A stretch of DNA of 64,000 bases from JAMXLO01 sp963794185 (GCA_963794185.1 CAWCDM010000053.1:68929-132928); one strand, 5' to 3'; positions 1 through 9,601 are shown, counted from the stretch's first letter. Notes: a model not told the origin generated them from the sequence alone. Made by a program: numbers and translations.

Positions 1-198
1 GGAACCCGCGACACGCTCGCGGAACTGTCACTGCTTTCGCCGCTTGTCGAAAGGCTCGGCGCGCGCGCGACGCTGAAGCAATTCGCCGGCGCGGATCATT
101 CGTTTCATATCGCCGGGCGCGCCGCGCCTTCCGATGATGAGGTCAGAGACACGGTGCTCAATGTGCTCGTCGCCTGGATCGACCAAATCGGAGGGTAG
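1..198 (+). CDS. Alpha/beta hydrolase, C-terminal part (runs in from the left edge)
   Basis: Frame 1 is open from the window edge to TAG at 196-198, giving the last 65 residues. The start GTRDTLAEL and the later GADHSFHIAGR segment resemble the C-terminal end of Tex30/KANL3-type (dienelactone-hydrolase-like) alpha/beta hydrolases, where the His of DHSF is the catalytic His and the earlier Asp lies in the GTRD turn. The nucleophile Ser lies outside the window. The substrate cannot be inferred. The family call rests on these two motifs and on recall of the family. Confidence 0.6.
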   Translation, partial: GTRDTLAELSLLSPLVERLGARATLKQFAGADHSFHIAGRAAPSDDEVRDTVLNVLVAWIDQIGG

Positions 199-626
199 TG
201 GCGTGGTGCCGCGGATTGAGGCGAAGATACGGCTATCATTGCAGTGCTGGTGTTTGCGCTCGCTTGCCTGCCTGGGGCGATGCTTTGACCAGGCTCCGGC
301 GAGCACGTACCAATACGGCAGGGGCGCAATCGGTCGTCCAGGGCAATAAGCAGGATGATGAGCGTCTGCCACTCCGGATCGGCTTTGCGGAGCGGCGCCC
401 GGCATGGTAAGCTGCAACACTGCGATTTGGGGTAAATCGGCGAATGACTTCTACCAGCCCGGTCTCAGTCAGCGCGTCGGACTTGCACCTCGCATTCGAT
501 TTCGTGAGCGCCGGCGCTCCATCCGAGAATTGCGCGTACATTTGTATTGACACTTGCCATCAAGCGAGCGGCACGTTCTCGCACCACGCAGGTGCGGCCC
601 ACCATAGTGCAGCGAAGGGGACGGAA
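199..626. other. Gene-free stretch upstream of the amidohydrolase
   Basis: No recognisable gene. An open frame runs from 444 into the amidohydrolase, but residues encoded by 444-626 have no recognisable domain. The GTG at 627, preceded by a GGGGACGGA purine run (617-625), is the better start, so this stretch is probably promoter and leader. No hairpin or operator was clear by eye. Confidence 0.4.
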
Positions 627-1700
627 GTGGCACAGACCGGCGACTTGAAGGGCGAATACCGCGGCATCGTGTACCGCAACGATAACGATCTGAAGGCATG
701 GCTGGCGAAGCGGCCGGGCGAAACGGCGCTGGAGCCGGATCTGCCGATCATTGATCCGCACCATCACTTCTGGGACACGCCGCAGCGCGGCCGTTACTTC
801 CTCCCGGAACTCCTTTCCGATATCGGCGGCGGACACAAGATCGTCGCCACCGTCTTCCTGGAATGCCAGGCGATGTACCGCAAGGCCGGTCCCGCGGCGA
901 TGGCGCCGGTCGGTGAGGTCGAATTTGTCAACGGCATCGCGGCCATGAGCGCGTCGGGCAATTATGGCTCCTGCCGTGTCGCCGAGGCGATCATCGGTCA
1001 CGCCGACCTCACCATCGGCGCGCGGGCGCGCGATGTGCTGGAGGCCGAGATCGCGGCGGGCGGCGGACGCTTCCGCGGCATCCGCCATGGCGTGGCCTGG
1101 GATGGCAGCGACACGATCGGCAAATTCGCATCGCGCGCGGTTCCGCCGCACCAGGCGCGCGACCCCACATTCCGCGAGGGCTTCGCCCAGCTCGGCCGCC
1201 TCGGCCTCAGCTTCGAATCCTGGCAGTATCATCCGCAACTGCCGGACGCGATTGACCTCGCCCGCGCCTTCCCCGATACGACGATCATCCTCAACCATGT
1301 CGGCGGCGTGCTCGGCGTCGGTCCGTATCGCGGTCGCCGCCAGGAGATCCTCGCGGCGTGGCGGAAGGATATCGGCGAACTGGCCAAATGCCCGAACGTC
1401 AACGTGAAGCTCGGCGGCATCGGCATGGTTTCGTTCGGTTTCGATTTCCATGAACGCAACGTGCCGCCATCGTCGGAAGAACTCGCCGCCGCGTGGCGCC
1501 AATATATCGAGCCGTGCATTGAAGCCTTTGGCGTCGACCGGTGCATGTTCGAGAGCAATTTTCCCCCGGACAAGCAGTCCTGCGGCTACACCGAGCTGTG
1601 GAACGCATTCAAGCGCATCACGGCCGGGGCGTCGGTGGCCGAAAAGACCGCGCTCTACAGCGGCACCGCGGCGCGGGTGTACCGCCTGACCGCGCCCTGA
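627..1700 (+). CDS. Amidohydrolase-2 family metal-dependent hydrolase
   Basis: Product of 357 residues if started at GTG 627. It is a TIM-barrel hydrolase of the Amidohydro_2 type (the same superfamily as 2-pyrone-4,6-dicarboxylate lactonase and related hydrolases/decarboxylases). The sequence shows the metal-binding DPHHHFWD motif near residue 45, a central HGVAWD strand, a strand-end Asn-His in NHVGG, and the late FESNFPPD motif. The open frame extends 183 bp further upstream, but the purine-rich 617-625 sits at the right distance for GTG 627. It is followed 38 bp downstream by two sugar-type ABC permeases, so it may act on an imported compound. Substrate unknown. Confidence 0.8.
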   Translation: MAQTGDLKGEYRGIVYRNDNDLKAWLAKRPGETALEPDLPIIDPHHHFWDTPQRGRYFLPELLSDIGGGHKIVATVFLECQAMYRKAGPAAMAPVGEVEFVNGIAAMSASGNYGSCRVAEAIIGHADLTIGARARDVLEAEIAAGGGRFRGIRHGVAWDGSDTIGKFASRAVPPHQARDPTFREGFAQLGRLGLSFESWQYHPQLPDAIDLARAFPDTTIILNHVGGVLGVGPYRGRRQEILAAWRKDIGELAKCPNVNVKLGGIGMVSFGFDFHERNVPPSSEELAAAWRQYIEPCIEAFGVDRCMFESNFPPDKQSCGYTELWNAFKRITAGASVAEKTALYSGTAARVYRLTAP

Positions 1701-1738
1701 TCCGGGGCAAAATGGTCGTCGCAGAGGCGGACTGACGC

Positions 1739-2650
1739 ATGAGCACCAGCATCGCCGCCGTCGCCGGACGCAGCCGCGTCGCACACAAGCGCGGATACGC
1801 AAGGCGATACTGGGCCTTTGCGGTGCCGGCCGCGGTCGTCGTCGCCGCGGTCATCCTGTTCCCCTGGGTGTTCACGCTGTTCATGTCGGTGCACGACTGG
1901 AAGGTCACCGGCGCGGTGCCGTTCGTCGGCCTCGCCAACTACGCCAAGATGCTGTCGGACGAACGCTTCCTGTGGGCGATCGTGCGCACGCTCTACTTCA
2001 CCGCCGCCTCGGTGATCGCGCCGATGCTGCTGGGTATCTGGGCCGCGGTCTGCTTTGCCTCAAACTTCAGGTTCCGTGGCCTTGCCCGCACGCTGTTCGT
2101 GCTGCCGATGATGGCAACGCCGGTCGCCATCTCGCTGGTGTGGACCATGATGTTCCACCCGCAGCTCGGCGTGCTGAACTATCTGCTGAGCACCGTCGGT
2201 CTGCCGCCGTCGAGCTGGGTCTATGACAGCCAGACGGTGATCCCGACGCTGGTGATGGTGGAGACCTGGCAATGGACTCCGCTGGTCATGCTGATCGTAT
2301 TGGGTGGCATCGCCAGCCTGCCGCTCGACCCGTACGAGGCGGCGATCCTGGACGGCGCCAGTGTTTGGCAGATGTTCCGCCACATCACCCTGCCGCTGGT
2401 CTGGCCGTTCATCATGGTGGCCGCCGTGATCCGGCTGATCGATGCGCTGAAGACCTTCGACACGATCTACGTGATCACGCTCGGCGGTCCCGGCACCTCG
2501 AGCGAAACATTGAACATCATGCTCTACCAGACCGCCTTCGCCTATTACGACCTCGGCTACGGGTCCGCCATCGTGGTGGTGTTCTTCGTGCTGATCCTGC
2601 TGATCAGCCTCGTGCTGCTGCATGTGCGGCAGCGGGAGGCGTGGCGATGA
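1739..2650 (+). CDS. ABC sugar transporter permease, MalF/UgpA type
   Basis: 303 residues with about six hydrophobic segments, beginning with a membrane span after a basic N-terminus (VPAAVVVAAVILFPW). The cytoplasmic EAA loop that docks to the ATPase is visible as EAAILDGASVWQMFRHITLP. This is the usual length and layout of the first permease in carbohydrate uptake class 1 importers. The stop overlaps the start of the second permease (ATGA at 2647-2650), indicating translational coupling. No ABC ATPase gene lies nearby, so the importer must borrow one or its gene is outside the window. Confidence 0.92.
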   Translation: MSTSIAAVAGRSRVAHKRGYARRYWAFAVPAAVVVAAVILFPWVFTLFMSVHDWKVTGAVPFVGLANYAKMLSDERFLWAIVRTLYFTAASVIAPMLLGIWAAVCFASNFRFRGLARTLFVLPMMATPVAISLVWTMMFHPQLGVLNYLLSTVGLPPSSWVYDSQTVIPTLVMVETWQWTPLVMLIVLGGIASLPLDPYEAAILDGASVWQMFRHITLPLVWPFIMVAAVIRLIDALKTFDTIYVITLGGPGTSSETLNIMLYQTAFAYYDLGYGSAIVVVFFVLILLISLVLLHVRQREAWR

Positions 2651-3495
2651 TCTTCTCCCGTACCACGCATCTGCGCGCCCGCCGCTGGGCAGGGCGTGCC
2701 GGGCTCTATGTGTCCGTGCTGATCCTGATCTCTCCGGCGGTGCTGTTCTTCCTGTGGATGCTGTCGCTGTCGTTCAAGAACGAGCTCGACAACACCGCCT
2801 ATCCGCCGGTGTTCATTCCGAACCCGCCTACCGTCAGCAACTTCGTCGACGTCTTCGAGAAGAACAACTTCCTGAGATACACCATCAACTCGGTGATCGT
2901 GTCGTTCACCGCCACCGGTCTCGCATTGCTGTTCGGCGTGCCGGCCGGCTACGGCATCGCCAAGGCGAAGGCGACCAAGGCGGCGGTGCTGATCCTGATC
3001 GCGCGTGTCACGCCGGGACTGTCCTATCTGATCCCGCTGTTCCTGCTGTTCCAGTGGCTCGGGATGATCGGCACGCTGACGCCGCTCATCATCACGCATC
3101 TGGTGATCACCGTTCCGATCGTCGTCTGGGTGATGATCGGCTTCTTCGAGGGCCTGCCGGGCGAGTTGGAGGAAGCCGCCCTGGTGGATGGTGCCACGAT
3201 CTGGCAGGCGTTCCGCCATGTCGCGATGCCGCTGGCGCGGCCGGGGATCATGGTGGCGATGATCCTGTCGTTCATCTTCTCCTGGAACAACTTCATCTTC
3301 GGCGTCGTGCTTGCCGGCCGTTCCACACGCACCCTGCCGGTTGCAGTCTACAATGTGCTGACCTTCGAGCAGATCAGCTGGGGCCCGCTCGCCGCCGCCG
3401 CGCTGATCGTGACGGCGCCGGTGCTGCTGCTCACGCTTATCATGCAGAAGGAGATTGTTGCCGGCCTCACTGCGGGAGGGGTGAAAGGCGGCTGA
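2647..3495 (+). CDS. ABC sugar transporter permease, MalG/UgpE type
   Basis: 282 residues starting at the ATG that overlaps the upstream stop. Multiple membrane spans begin at LYVSVLILISPAVLFFLWML. The EAA loop reads EEAALVDGATIWQAFRHVAMP. It is the partner of the preceding permease and together they should form the transmembrane pore. Ends with KGG and TGA. The 3' neighbour is a palindromic repeat, then the solute-binding protein at 3789, so the repeat may separate two levels of expression of one operon. Confidence 0.92.
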   Translation: MIFSRTTHLRARRWAGRAGLYVSVLILISPAVLFFLWMLSLSFKNELDNTAYPPVFIPNPPTVSNFVDVFEKNNFLRYTINSVIVSFTATGLALLFGVPAGYGIAKAKATKAAVLILIARVTPGLSYLIPLFLLFQWLGMIGTLTPLIITHLVITVPIVVWVMIGFFEGLPGELEEAALVDGATIWQAFRHVAMPLARPGIMVAMILSFIFSWNNFIFGVVLAGRSTRTLPVAVYNVLTFEQISWGPLAAAALIVTAPVLLLTLIMQKEIVAGLTAGGVKGG

Positions 3496-3563
3496 ACGGT
3501 GTGCTCCATCGCGCCTCCATCGCCGGTCTCAGAGCAAGTTCAGGATGTCTGCGAAACATTGTA

Positions 3564-3699
3564 CACCTCGCCCGCTTGCGGGAGAGGTCGGAGCGCGAAG
3601 CGCTACGGGAGAGGGTGCATCGGCAATCAAGAGCCATTGGGACAAACCCTCTCCCGCGTCGCTGACGCGACTGGACCTCTCCCGCAAGCGGGCGAGGTG
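3564..3699. repeat. Palindromic intergenic repeat with 26-bp perfect arms
   Basis: Arms at 3564-3589 and 3674-3699 are exact reverse complements over 26 bases (left arm begins CACCTCGCCCGCTTGCGGGA). About 84 bp lie between them and contain further CTCCCGC-type motifs. The element sits between permease and binding-protein genes and could form a strong RNA hairpin. It resembles the CTCCCGC repeat families common in high-GC alphaproteobacteria. Confidence 0.85.
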
Positions 3700-3788
3700 C
3701 ACTTCAGGGTGCGGCGTTTCCAGTCACAGTCGACATACTCTATAACCCGGTCCCCCGCGCCCGCTCCCGGGACAACAGGAGGAAACGA

Positions 3789-5114
3789 ATGATCCGCCGT
3801 CGCCGGCTGCTGGCCGCCTCCGCGGCCGCCTTGGCTGCCCCCGCCATCATGCAGCGCGCCAACGCGCAGTCCGCATTCGATTGGAAGCAGTTCAAGGGCC
3901 AGGCGATCGAGGTCAACTACCAGCTTTCGCCGCGCGGCGATCTGGCGCGCGCGCATCTGAAGGAGTTTCAGGAGCTCACCGGCATCGAGGTCGGCTTCGA
4001 ACAGATCCCGGAGCAGCAGCAGCGTCCGAAAGTGGCGATGGAGATGGCGACCGGTCACCCGAGCTTCGACGTGGTGAACATCGGCATGCACGTGCAGAAG
4101 AAGCTCATCGAGAAGGCCAAATGGATGGAAGACCTGCGTCCGTTCATCGATGACAAGAGCCTGACCAATCCGGACTTCGACCTGGCGGATTTCTCCAAGC
4201 CCTCGATGGCGGTGGCGACCGGGGCGGATGGCCGGATGAACGTGCTGCCGCTCAACCAGGACCTGTTCATCCTGTTCTACAACAAGGACCTGCTGGCGGC
4301 GAAAGGCTTCAGTGCGCCGCCCAAGACCTTTGACGAGATGTTCAGCATGGCCAAGGCGCTGAACGATCCGTCCAAGGGCATTTCCGGGTTTGTCGGGCGC
4401 GGGCTCAAGAACGCCAATGTCGTGCTGTACGACAATATCCTGCTCGGCTGGGACCAGGAGACCGTTGATACGGACGGCAGGAAATTGCTGACCGATACGC
4501 CGGAGGCGATCGCCGCCGGCGAATGGTATCAGAAGATCATGCGCGAGTGCGGTCCGCAGGGCTCGATCGGTTTCAACTGGAACGAATGCCAGACAACGTT
4601 CAGCCAGGGCCGTGCCGCGATGTGGTGGGACGGCATCGGCTTCTCGGCGCCACTTTTGGATCCGACGAAGTCGAAGATCGTCGACAAGGTCGGGTTCGCG
4701 CCGGTGCCGGCCGGGCCGAAGGCGCACAACTGCGCCACCTTCATCGACGGCATCGGCATTCCGGCGACCGCGAAGAACAAGAAGGCGGCCTGGCTGTTCC
4801 TGCAATGGATCGCCGGCAAGCAGATGATGAACGAGCAGCTGCGCACCGGCTCGGGAACGCCGCCGCGCCCGTCCTGCTACGAGCGGCAGGACATCGTGAA
4901 GGGCAGCAAGTTCCCGCAGGAGTGGTTCGATACCACGGGCGTCAGCCTCAAGCTGGCCCGCTCGGGTCTGCCGGTGATCGTGCCGGTGATCGAGTTCCGC
5001 GACACGATCGGCGCGGCGCTGACCAACATCGTGGGCGGCGCCGATGCGGCGGCCGAACTGAAGAAGGCCACGGCGGCGTTCCAGCCGGTGCTGGACAAGT
5101 CGAACGAGGCATAG
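3789..5114 (+). CDS. ABC transporter substrate-binding protein, family 1
   Basis: 441 residues. The N-terminus MIRRRRLLAASAAALAAPAI ends in an Ala-rich stretch with a likely cleavage after ANA, a Tat- or Sec-type export signal, so the product is periplasmic. The body has the SBP_bac_1 look: PRGDLARAHLKEFQELTG near residue 50, then LPLNQDLFILFYNKDL and late WLFLQWIAGKQ. GGAGG ends 5 bases before ATG 3789. It belongs with the two permeases at 1739-3495 and should bind the sugar or polyol they import. Ligand not predictable. Confidence 0.9.
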   Translation: MIRRRRLLAASAAALAAPAIMQRANAQSAFDWKQFKGQAIEVNYQLSPRGDLARAHLKEFQELTGIEVGFEQIPEQQQRPKVAMEMATGHPSFDVVNIGMHVQKKLIEKAKWMEDLRPFIDDKSLTNPDFDLADFSKPSMAVATGADGRMNVLPLNQDLFILFYNKDLLAAKGFSAPPKTFDEMFSMAKALNDPSKGISGFVGRGLKNANVVLYDNILLGWDQETVDTDGRKLLTDTPEAIAAGEWYQKIMRECGPQGSIGFNWNECQTTFSQGRAAMWWDGIGFSAPLLDPTKSKIVDKVGFAPVPAGPKAHNCATFIDGIGIPATAKNKKAAWLFLQWIAGKQMMNEQLRTGSGTPPRPSCYERQDIVKGSKFPQEWFDTTGVSLKLARSGLPVIVPVIEFRDTIGAALTNIVGGADAAAELKKATAAFQPVLDKSNEA

Positions 5115-5145
5115 GCGGTCGGCGTTGCCGGAACGGAGGCACAAT

Positions 5146-6543
5146 TTGGCCAGATGGACCTACCTGCTCACAATACCGCTGGCGTTCGGCCCTGTCGCGC
5201 CGGCGACGTTCGCGCAGCAGGCCCCGCCCGCGCAGACCCAGGCTGCCGCACCCGAATTCACGCAGGCCGAACTCGAGCAGATCCTTGCGCCGATCGCGCT
5301 CTATCCGGACGAACTGCTGACCCAGGTGCTGGTCGCCGCCACCTATCCGCTGGAAGTGGTGATGGCCAGCCGCTGGGTCGAACAGCCGGCGAACAAGGCG
5401 CTGAAGGATGACGCAGTGCTGAAGGCGCTCGACGGTCAGGACTGGGACGCGAGCGTGAAGTCGCTGGTGCCGTTCCCGGCGGTGCTGAAGACCATGAGCG
5501 ATCAGCTCGACTGGACGCAGAAGCTGGGCGACGCGTTCCTGGCGCAGCAGGCTGATGTGTTCGCCGCGGTGCAGGCGCTGCGCGGGCGGGCCCAGGGGGC
5601 GGGAACGCTGCAGAGCAACGCACAGCAGACGGTCACGCAGGACGGCCCGGCGATCGTCATTGCGCCGACGCAGGCGGAAACTGTTTATGTGCCGGCGTAC
5701 AACCCGACCGTCGTCTACGGTTCATGGCCCTATCCGTCCTACCCGCCTGCGTACTATCCGCCGCCGGCCGGCTACTACGCCGGCGCGGCGCTGGCGACAG
5801 GGCTCGCCTTCGGGGCCGGCGTCGCGATCACCGGCGCGCTCTGGGGCTGGGGCAGCCCGAACTGGGGCGGCGGCAACGTCAATGTCAACGTGAACCGCTT
5901 CAACAACATCAATGCCAACCGGTTCAACAATTTCAGTTCCACCAACCGCGCGATCACGTCCGGCACGTGGCAGCACAACGCCGACCACCGGCGGGGCGTC
6001 GGCTACACGAATGCATCGGTGAGGCAGCAGTACCGCCCGAATGCGGGGGGAAATGCGGCAACGCGCGAAGCGTACCGCGGCCGTGGAACAGCCGGGCAGG
6101 CAGGCCTGGGACAGGCCGGCCAACGTCCGGGCGGCGCCGGAAGCTTTCAAGGCAGAGCACCGAACGCATCGAGGCCCAACGTCGGCGCCGGGGGCAACGC
6201 GCCAGGCCGCGCGCAGGGCGCCCAGCGTCCAAACGGGGGCGGCAACGCACTCGGCCGTCCGCAGGGCGGACAACGACCGGGTGGCGGAGGCAATGCGCCA
6301 GGCCGCCCGCAGGCCGCGCAGCGACCGGCTGGCGGAGGCGGGGCCCCTGCGTTCAAGGGTGTCGGCAATGGCGGCGCAACCCGCGCTCAGTCGGCTCAGG
6401 GTCACGCGAGCCGTGGCAACATGGCGCGTGCCGGCGGCGGTGGCGGGGGTGCTCGTGCGGGCGGTGGCGGCGCGCGTGCGGGCGGCGGTGGCGGTGCCCG
6501 CGCTGGCGGTGGCGGACAGCGAGGCGGAGGAGGGCGTCGTTGA
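5146..6543 (+). CDS. DUF3300 family exported protein with Gly-rich tail
   Basis: Start chosen at TTG 5146 because GGAGG at 5135-5139 is correctly spaced and the product then begins with a signal peptide (ARWTYLLTIPLAFGPVAPA, cleavage near TFAQQ). Residues roughly 35-200 carry the DUF3300 core: ILAPIALYPDELLTQVLVA, then SRWVEQPAN and VYVPAYNPTVVYGSW. The C-terminal half is low complexity: Asn-rich, then repeated Gly-Gly-Asn-Ala-x-Gly-Arg units and a final Arg-Ala-Gly-Gly tail. Stop TGA overlaps the ATG of the DUF2950 gene (TGATG), so the two are translationally coupled. Function is unknown; envelope location is inferred. Confidence 0.85.
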   Translation: MARWTYLLTIPLAFGPVAPATFAQQAPPAQTQAAAPEFTQAELEQILAPIALYPDELLTQVLVAATYPLEVVMASRWVEQPANKALKDDAVLKALDGQDWDASVKSLVPFPAVLKTMSDQLDWTQKLGDAFLAQQADVFAAVQALRGRAQGAGTLQSNAQQTVTQDGPAIVIAPTQAETVYVPAYNPTVVYGSWPYPSYPPAYYPPPAGYYAGAALATGLAFGAGVAITGALWGWGSPNWGGGNVNVNVNRFNNINANRFNNFSSTNRAITSGTWQHNADHRRGVGYTNASVRQQYRPNAGGNAATREAYRGRGTAGQAGLGQAGQRPGGAGSFQGRAPNASRPNVGAGGNAPGRAQGAQRPNGGGNALGRPQGGQRPGGGGNAPGRPQAAQRPAGGGGAPAFKGVGNGGATRAQSAQGHASRGNMARAGGGGGGARAGGGGARAGGGGGARAGGGGQRGGGGRR

Positions 6544-7511
6544 TGCATTCGCGATCCATGTGGTCCTGGCTCGGCGCCGTTCTGCTGGCGCTGCCGCTGC
6601 TTGCCGCAGCCCCGCCAGGCGACACCCCGCAGCACTTCGCCTCGCCGGACGCGGCAATCGACATGCTGGTGGCGGCGTTGCGAGTCAACGACGTGGCGCA
6701 ACTCCGCGGACTGTTCGGGCAGGCCGGATTGGACGACGTGAGCGCGGGTGACCCGGTCGCCAATAAGGCCCAGCGCGAGAAGTTCCTGGCGGCTTATGAC
6801 GCCAAGCACGCGATCGACGCGAAGGGCGACGAGGCGACGCTGTCGATCGGCGCGGACGACTGGCCGTTCCCGATCCCGCTGAAGCACGCGCCGCAAGGCT
6901 GGTCGTTCGATGTGGCGGCGGGCCGGGAGGAGATGCTCGCCCGCCGCATCGGCGCGAACGAGCTGTACACGCAGCAGGTCATGCTCGCCTACGTCGATGC
7001 GCAGAACGAGTACGTGCAGAGCCTGCACGACGGCAGCAAGCTCCACGTGTATGCGCAGCACCTGCTGAGCAGTCCCGGTAAGCACGACGGACTTTACTGG
7101 CCGACCGAGGAGGGCCAGCCGCAAAGCCCGCTCGGGCCGCTGATCGCGGAGGCACGCGCCGCCGGCTACCACCCAGGTGAGAACGCCGAGCCGCAGCCCT
7201 ATCACGGCTATTACTTCCACGTCCTGACGGGCCAGGGCCGTCATGCGCCGGGCGGCGCGTACGACTACGCCGTGAACGGGGTGCTGCTGGGTGGCTTCGG
7301 GCTCGTTGCGGCGCCGGCGCACTGGGGCAACACCGGGGTGATGACGTTCGTCGTCAACCAGGATGGCGAGATCTATCAGAAGAACCTCGGGCCGAATTCG
7401 GCGACGATTGCCAAGGGCATGACCTGGTTCGATCCCGACGCAACATGGCAGAAGGTCGGCGCGCCGGCCCCGATCGCGGGGGAGGCGAACGAGGACACCG
7501 ACGCGGACTGA
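6543..7511 (+). CDS. DUF2950 family exported protein
   Basis: 322 residues with a signal peptide (WLGAVLLALPLLAAAPPG). Conserved DUF2950 features are present: FASPDAAIDMLVAAL near residue 32, WPFPIPL, the AYVDAQNEY helix, YHGYYFHVLTGQG and a late GVMTFVVNQDGEIYQKNLG. DUF3300 and DUF2950 genes are commonly adjacent, which supports both calls. The start ATG shares one base with the upstream stop. Role unknown; probably a periplasmic or cell-surface partner of the Gly-rich protein. Confidence 0.85.
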   Translation: MHSRSMWSWLGAVLLALPLLAAAPPGDTPQHFASPDAAIDMLVAALRVNDVAQLRGLFGQAGLDDVSAGDPVANKAQREKFLAAYDAKHAIDAKGDEATLSIGADDWPFPIPLKHAPQGWSFDVAAGREEMLARRIGANELYTQQVMLAYVDAQNEYVQSLHDGSKLHVYAQHLLSSPGKHDGLYWPTEEGQPQSPLGPLIAEARAAGYHPGENAEPQPYHGYYFHVLTGQGRHAPGGAYDYAVNGVLLGGFGLVAAPAHWGNTGVMTFVVNQDGEIYQKNLGPNSATIAKGMTWFDPDATWQKVGAPAPIAGEANEDTDAD

Positions 7512-7591
7512 ACGATCCCGGCGCTGCCTTGTGGCCTGGGACATGAGCCTGCACACTGACCGGCAGGCTACCAATCATCGGGAGGAACCGG

Positions 7592-8105
7592 ATGAGAATT
7601 CCTGGCATTGATCGGAGCCCTTGCAATCATTGTGGCCATCGCCGCCGCGGTCTTCTTCTTCGGCGGCTTCTTCAACATCGCCGCAACGGAGCAGGATCCC
7701 GGCGTCGTCGCCTGGGTCATCGTCCATGTTCGGGACGCATCGATCACCCACCATGCCGTGGAGACGCCGCCAGGCTCGCTCGACGATCCCGCTTTGGTCC
7801 GGTCAGGCGCGCATGCGTTCGCCACGCGCGGCTGCGTCGGCTGCCATGGCGGGCCGGGCGCGGAATGGGCGAAGTTCTCCGAGGGCCTGAACCCCGCGCC
7901 GCCCGACCTCAAGGACATTGTCGGGGACATCACGCCGCGCGAGCTGTTCTGGGTCGTCAAGAACGGCATCAAGATGACCGGGATGCCGAGCTTCGGCTCA
8001 ATCGGCGTGCCAGACGCGGAAATCTGGTCGATCGTCGCGTTCCTCAAGAAGCTGCCGACCGTCTCGGATGCGGACTTCAAGGCGTGGAGCGCGGCGGGAA
8101 CGTAA
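7592..8105 (+). CDS. Membrane-anchored c-type cytochrome (frameshift at the start codon)
   Basis: The frame 7608-8105 encodes an N-terminal membrane anchor (ALAIIVAIAAAVFFFGGFF), one haem site CVGCH, and a Met ligand in TGMPSFG, typical of a small monohaem cytochrome c facing the periplasm. GGAGGA at 7581-7586 is spaced for ATG 7592, but that ATG is in a different frame and leads to a Cys/His/Arg-rich nonsense product; one indel just after the ATG would join them to read MxEFLALIGAL. Translation from TTG 7608 would have poor SD spacing. A sequence error or a recent frameshift is likely. Stand-alone gene. Confidence 0.8.
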
Positions 8106-8259
8106 GCTGACGCTGGCGTCGGCATTGCCAAGAAACGCTGCGAGGGCGATACGTTCGTCAAGGCCCGTTGTTGTGCCTCGACTTCAACCTCTGCCTCGAT
8201 GGCTGGTCCTGCTAATGTGACCAGGATTCTGCCGATCGACCCAGGGGGCCAACCACACG

Positions 8260-9501
8260 ATGTCGGACAGCGAGAGCTATGAGGTCAAACCCTATCCGCC
8301 GCCGGTCGGGCTCAGGGCGAAACTGTTGCTTGCCCTCCACCGCACGCTTGAAGCGGGATTACACTTCGAGCGTCGCCTCGAGCCGTACTTTCGAAGGGGA
8401 TGGAACCAGGCGTTCCGCGAGCCGCTTGCCGGGCTGCTGCAATACCTGATCAACCGCAAGCGTCCGAACGAAAGGCTCCAGCTTGCCGAGGAGCGCATCG
8501 CGCCGGACGAACCGGAAAGTCTGGCCTCGATCACCGCGGCGTTCGGCGGCTACATGATGCGCGCCTATCATCCGGGCAATTTTGAACGTGGCGGCAACAC
8601 CAAGACGCATGGGATCGTGCGCGCCGAGGTCATCATCCGCGAGGGACTGCCCGCGCATCTGCGGCACGGCGTCTTTGCCACGCCGCGTTCGTTTCCGGCC
8701 TTTGTCCGGTACTCCGGCCCAGGTCCCAATCTGCCGCCGGATATCAAGGACGTCGGATTTGGCAGCATGACGGTCAAGCTGATGGATGTGCCGGGACCGA
8801 AGCTGATGGACGACGAGAAGTTCACCCAGGATTTCCTGACCGTTTCCACACCGAGTTTCGTCACGCCGAACACACGCGAGAATGCCAAGCTGCAGGACTG
8901 GAGCTTTCGTGCGCTGCCGGTCTTCTATTTCCTGAATCCGTTCGACTCGCACCTGCTCGATTTCTTCATGCAAGGTCTGTGGAACGAGACGCTGTACAAT
9001 CCGTTGGGCACGCGCTACTGGAGCTGTGTTCCTTACCTTCTCGGCGAGGGGCAGGCGATGGTGTATTCGTTTGCGCCGAAGTCGCAGGTGATCACCCGTA
9101 TTCCCGGCATTCCATTTGGACGGGTGCCGCCGAACTATCTGCGCGACAACATGGCGGCAACGCTGGCGCAACAGGACGTGGAATTCGATCTGCTAGTCCA
9201 GGTGCAGACCAACTCGCATCTGATGCCGATCGAAAACGCGTCGGTGCGCTGGCCGGAGAAACTGTCGCCGTTCATTCCGGCGGCAACCGTGCACATCCCG
9301 ATGCAGCGGATCGACACGCCCGCGCACGCGGCGTTCGCCAAGGTCCTGTCGCTCAACCCCTGGCATTGCCTGCCCGAGCACCGCCCGCTTGGCAACCAGA
9401 ACCGCGCGCGGCGGCAGATGTATTATGAGTTGTCTCGCCTCCGCCAGGACAGGAACCACACGCCGCATATCGAGCCTACGGGGCACGAACTGGACGGGTA
9501 G
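8260..9501 (+). CDS. Catalase-like haem protein
   Basis: 413 residues resembling the catalase-related family without the full catalase C-terminus (y4iL-like). Seen in sequence: KTHGIVRAEVII with the candidate distal His near residue 114, FPAFVRYSGPGP, DVGFGSMTVKLMDVPG, FLTVSTPSF, and near the end LNPWHCLPEHRPLGNQNRAR followed by RQMYYELSRLR, where the Tyr of the R-x(3)-Y pattern is the expected proximal haem ligand. Probably a haem-dependent peroxidase or lipid-hydroperoxide enzyme; whether it dismutates H2O2 cannot be told. Monocistronic. Confidence 0.8.
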   Translation: MSDSESYEVKPYPPPVGLRAKLLLALHRTLEAGLHFERRLEPYFRRGWNQAFREPLAGLLQYLINRKRPNERLQLAEERIAPDEPESLASITAAFGGYMMRAYHPGNFERGGNTKTHGIVRAEVIIREGLPAHLRHGVFATPRSFPAFVRYSGPGPNLPPDIKDVGFGSMTVKLMDVPGPKLMDDEKFTQDFLTVSTPSFVTPNTRENAKLQDWSFRALPVFYFLNPFDSHLLDFFMQGLWNETLYNPLGTRYWSCVPYLLGEGQAMVYSFAPKSQVITRIPGIPFGRVPPNYLRDNMAATLAQQDVEFDLLVQVQTNSHLMPIENASVRWPEKLSPFIPAATVHIPMQRIDTPAHAAFAKVLSLNPWHCLPEHRPLGNQNRARRQMYYELSRLRQDRNHTPHIEPTGHELDG

Positions 9502-9601
9502 AGCAGGTTCGGTCGATTTCGAACGCAGGGCGCTGGTGGGAGCCCGGGGGCCCGTGGCGATCGGGCTAGGCGCGGACCGCGATTCTGCGTAAACCACGCC
9601 G

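Noticed and set aside
465..1802. Long minus-strand open frame (445 codons) opposite the amidohydrolase
   Set aside because: Arg/Ala/Asp-rich translation without domains; it is the high-GC antisense shadow of a gene with clear motifs.
5722..6657. Open frames in other phases across the Gly-rich DUF3300 tail
   Set aside because: Low-complexity GGC/GCG DNA is open in all frames; only the frame continuous with the DUF3300 core and its signal peptide is supported.
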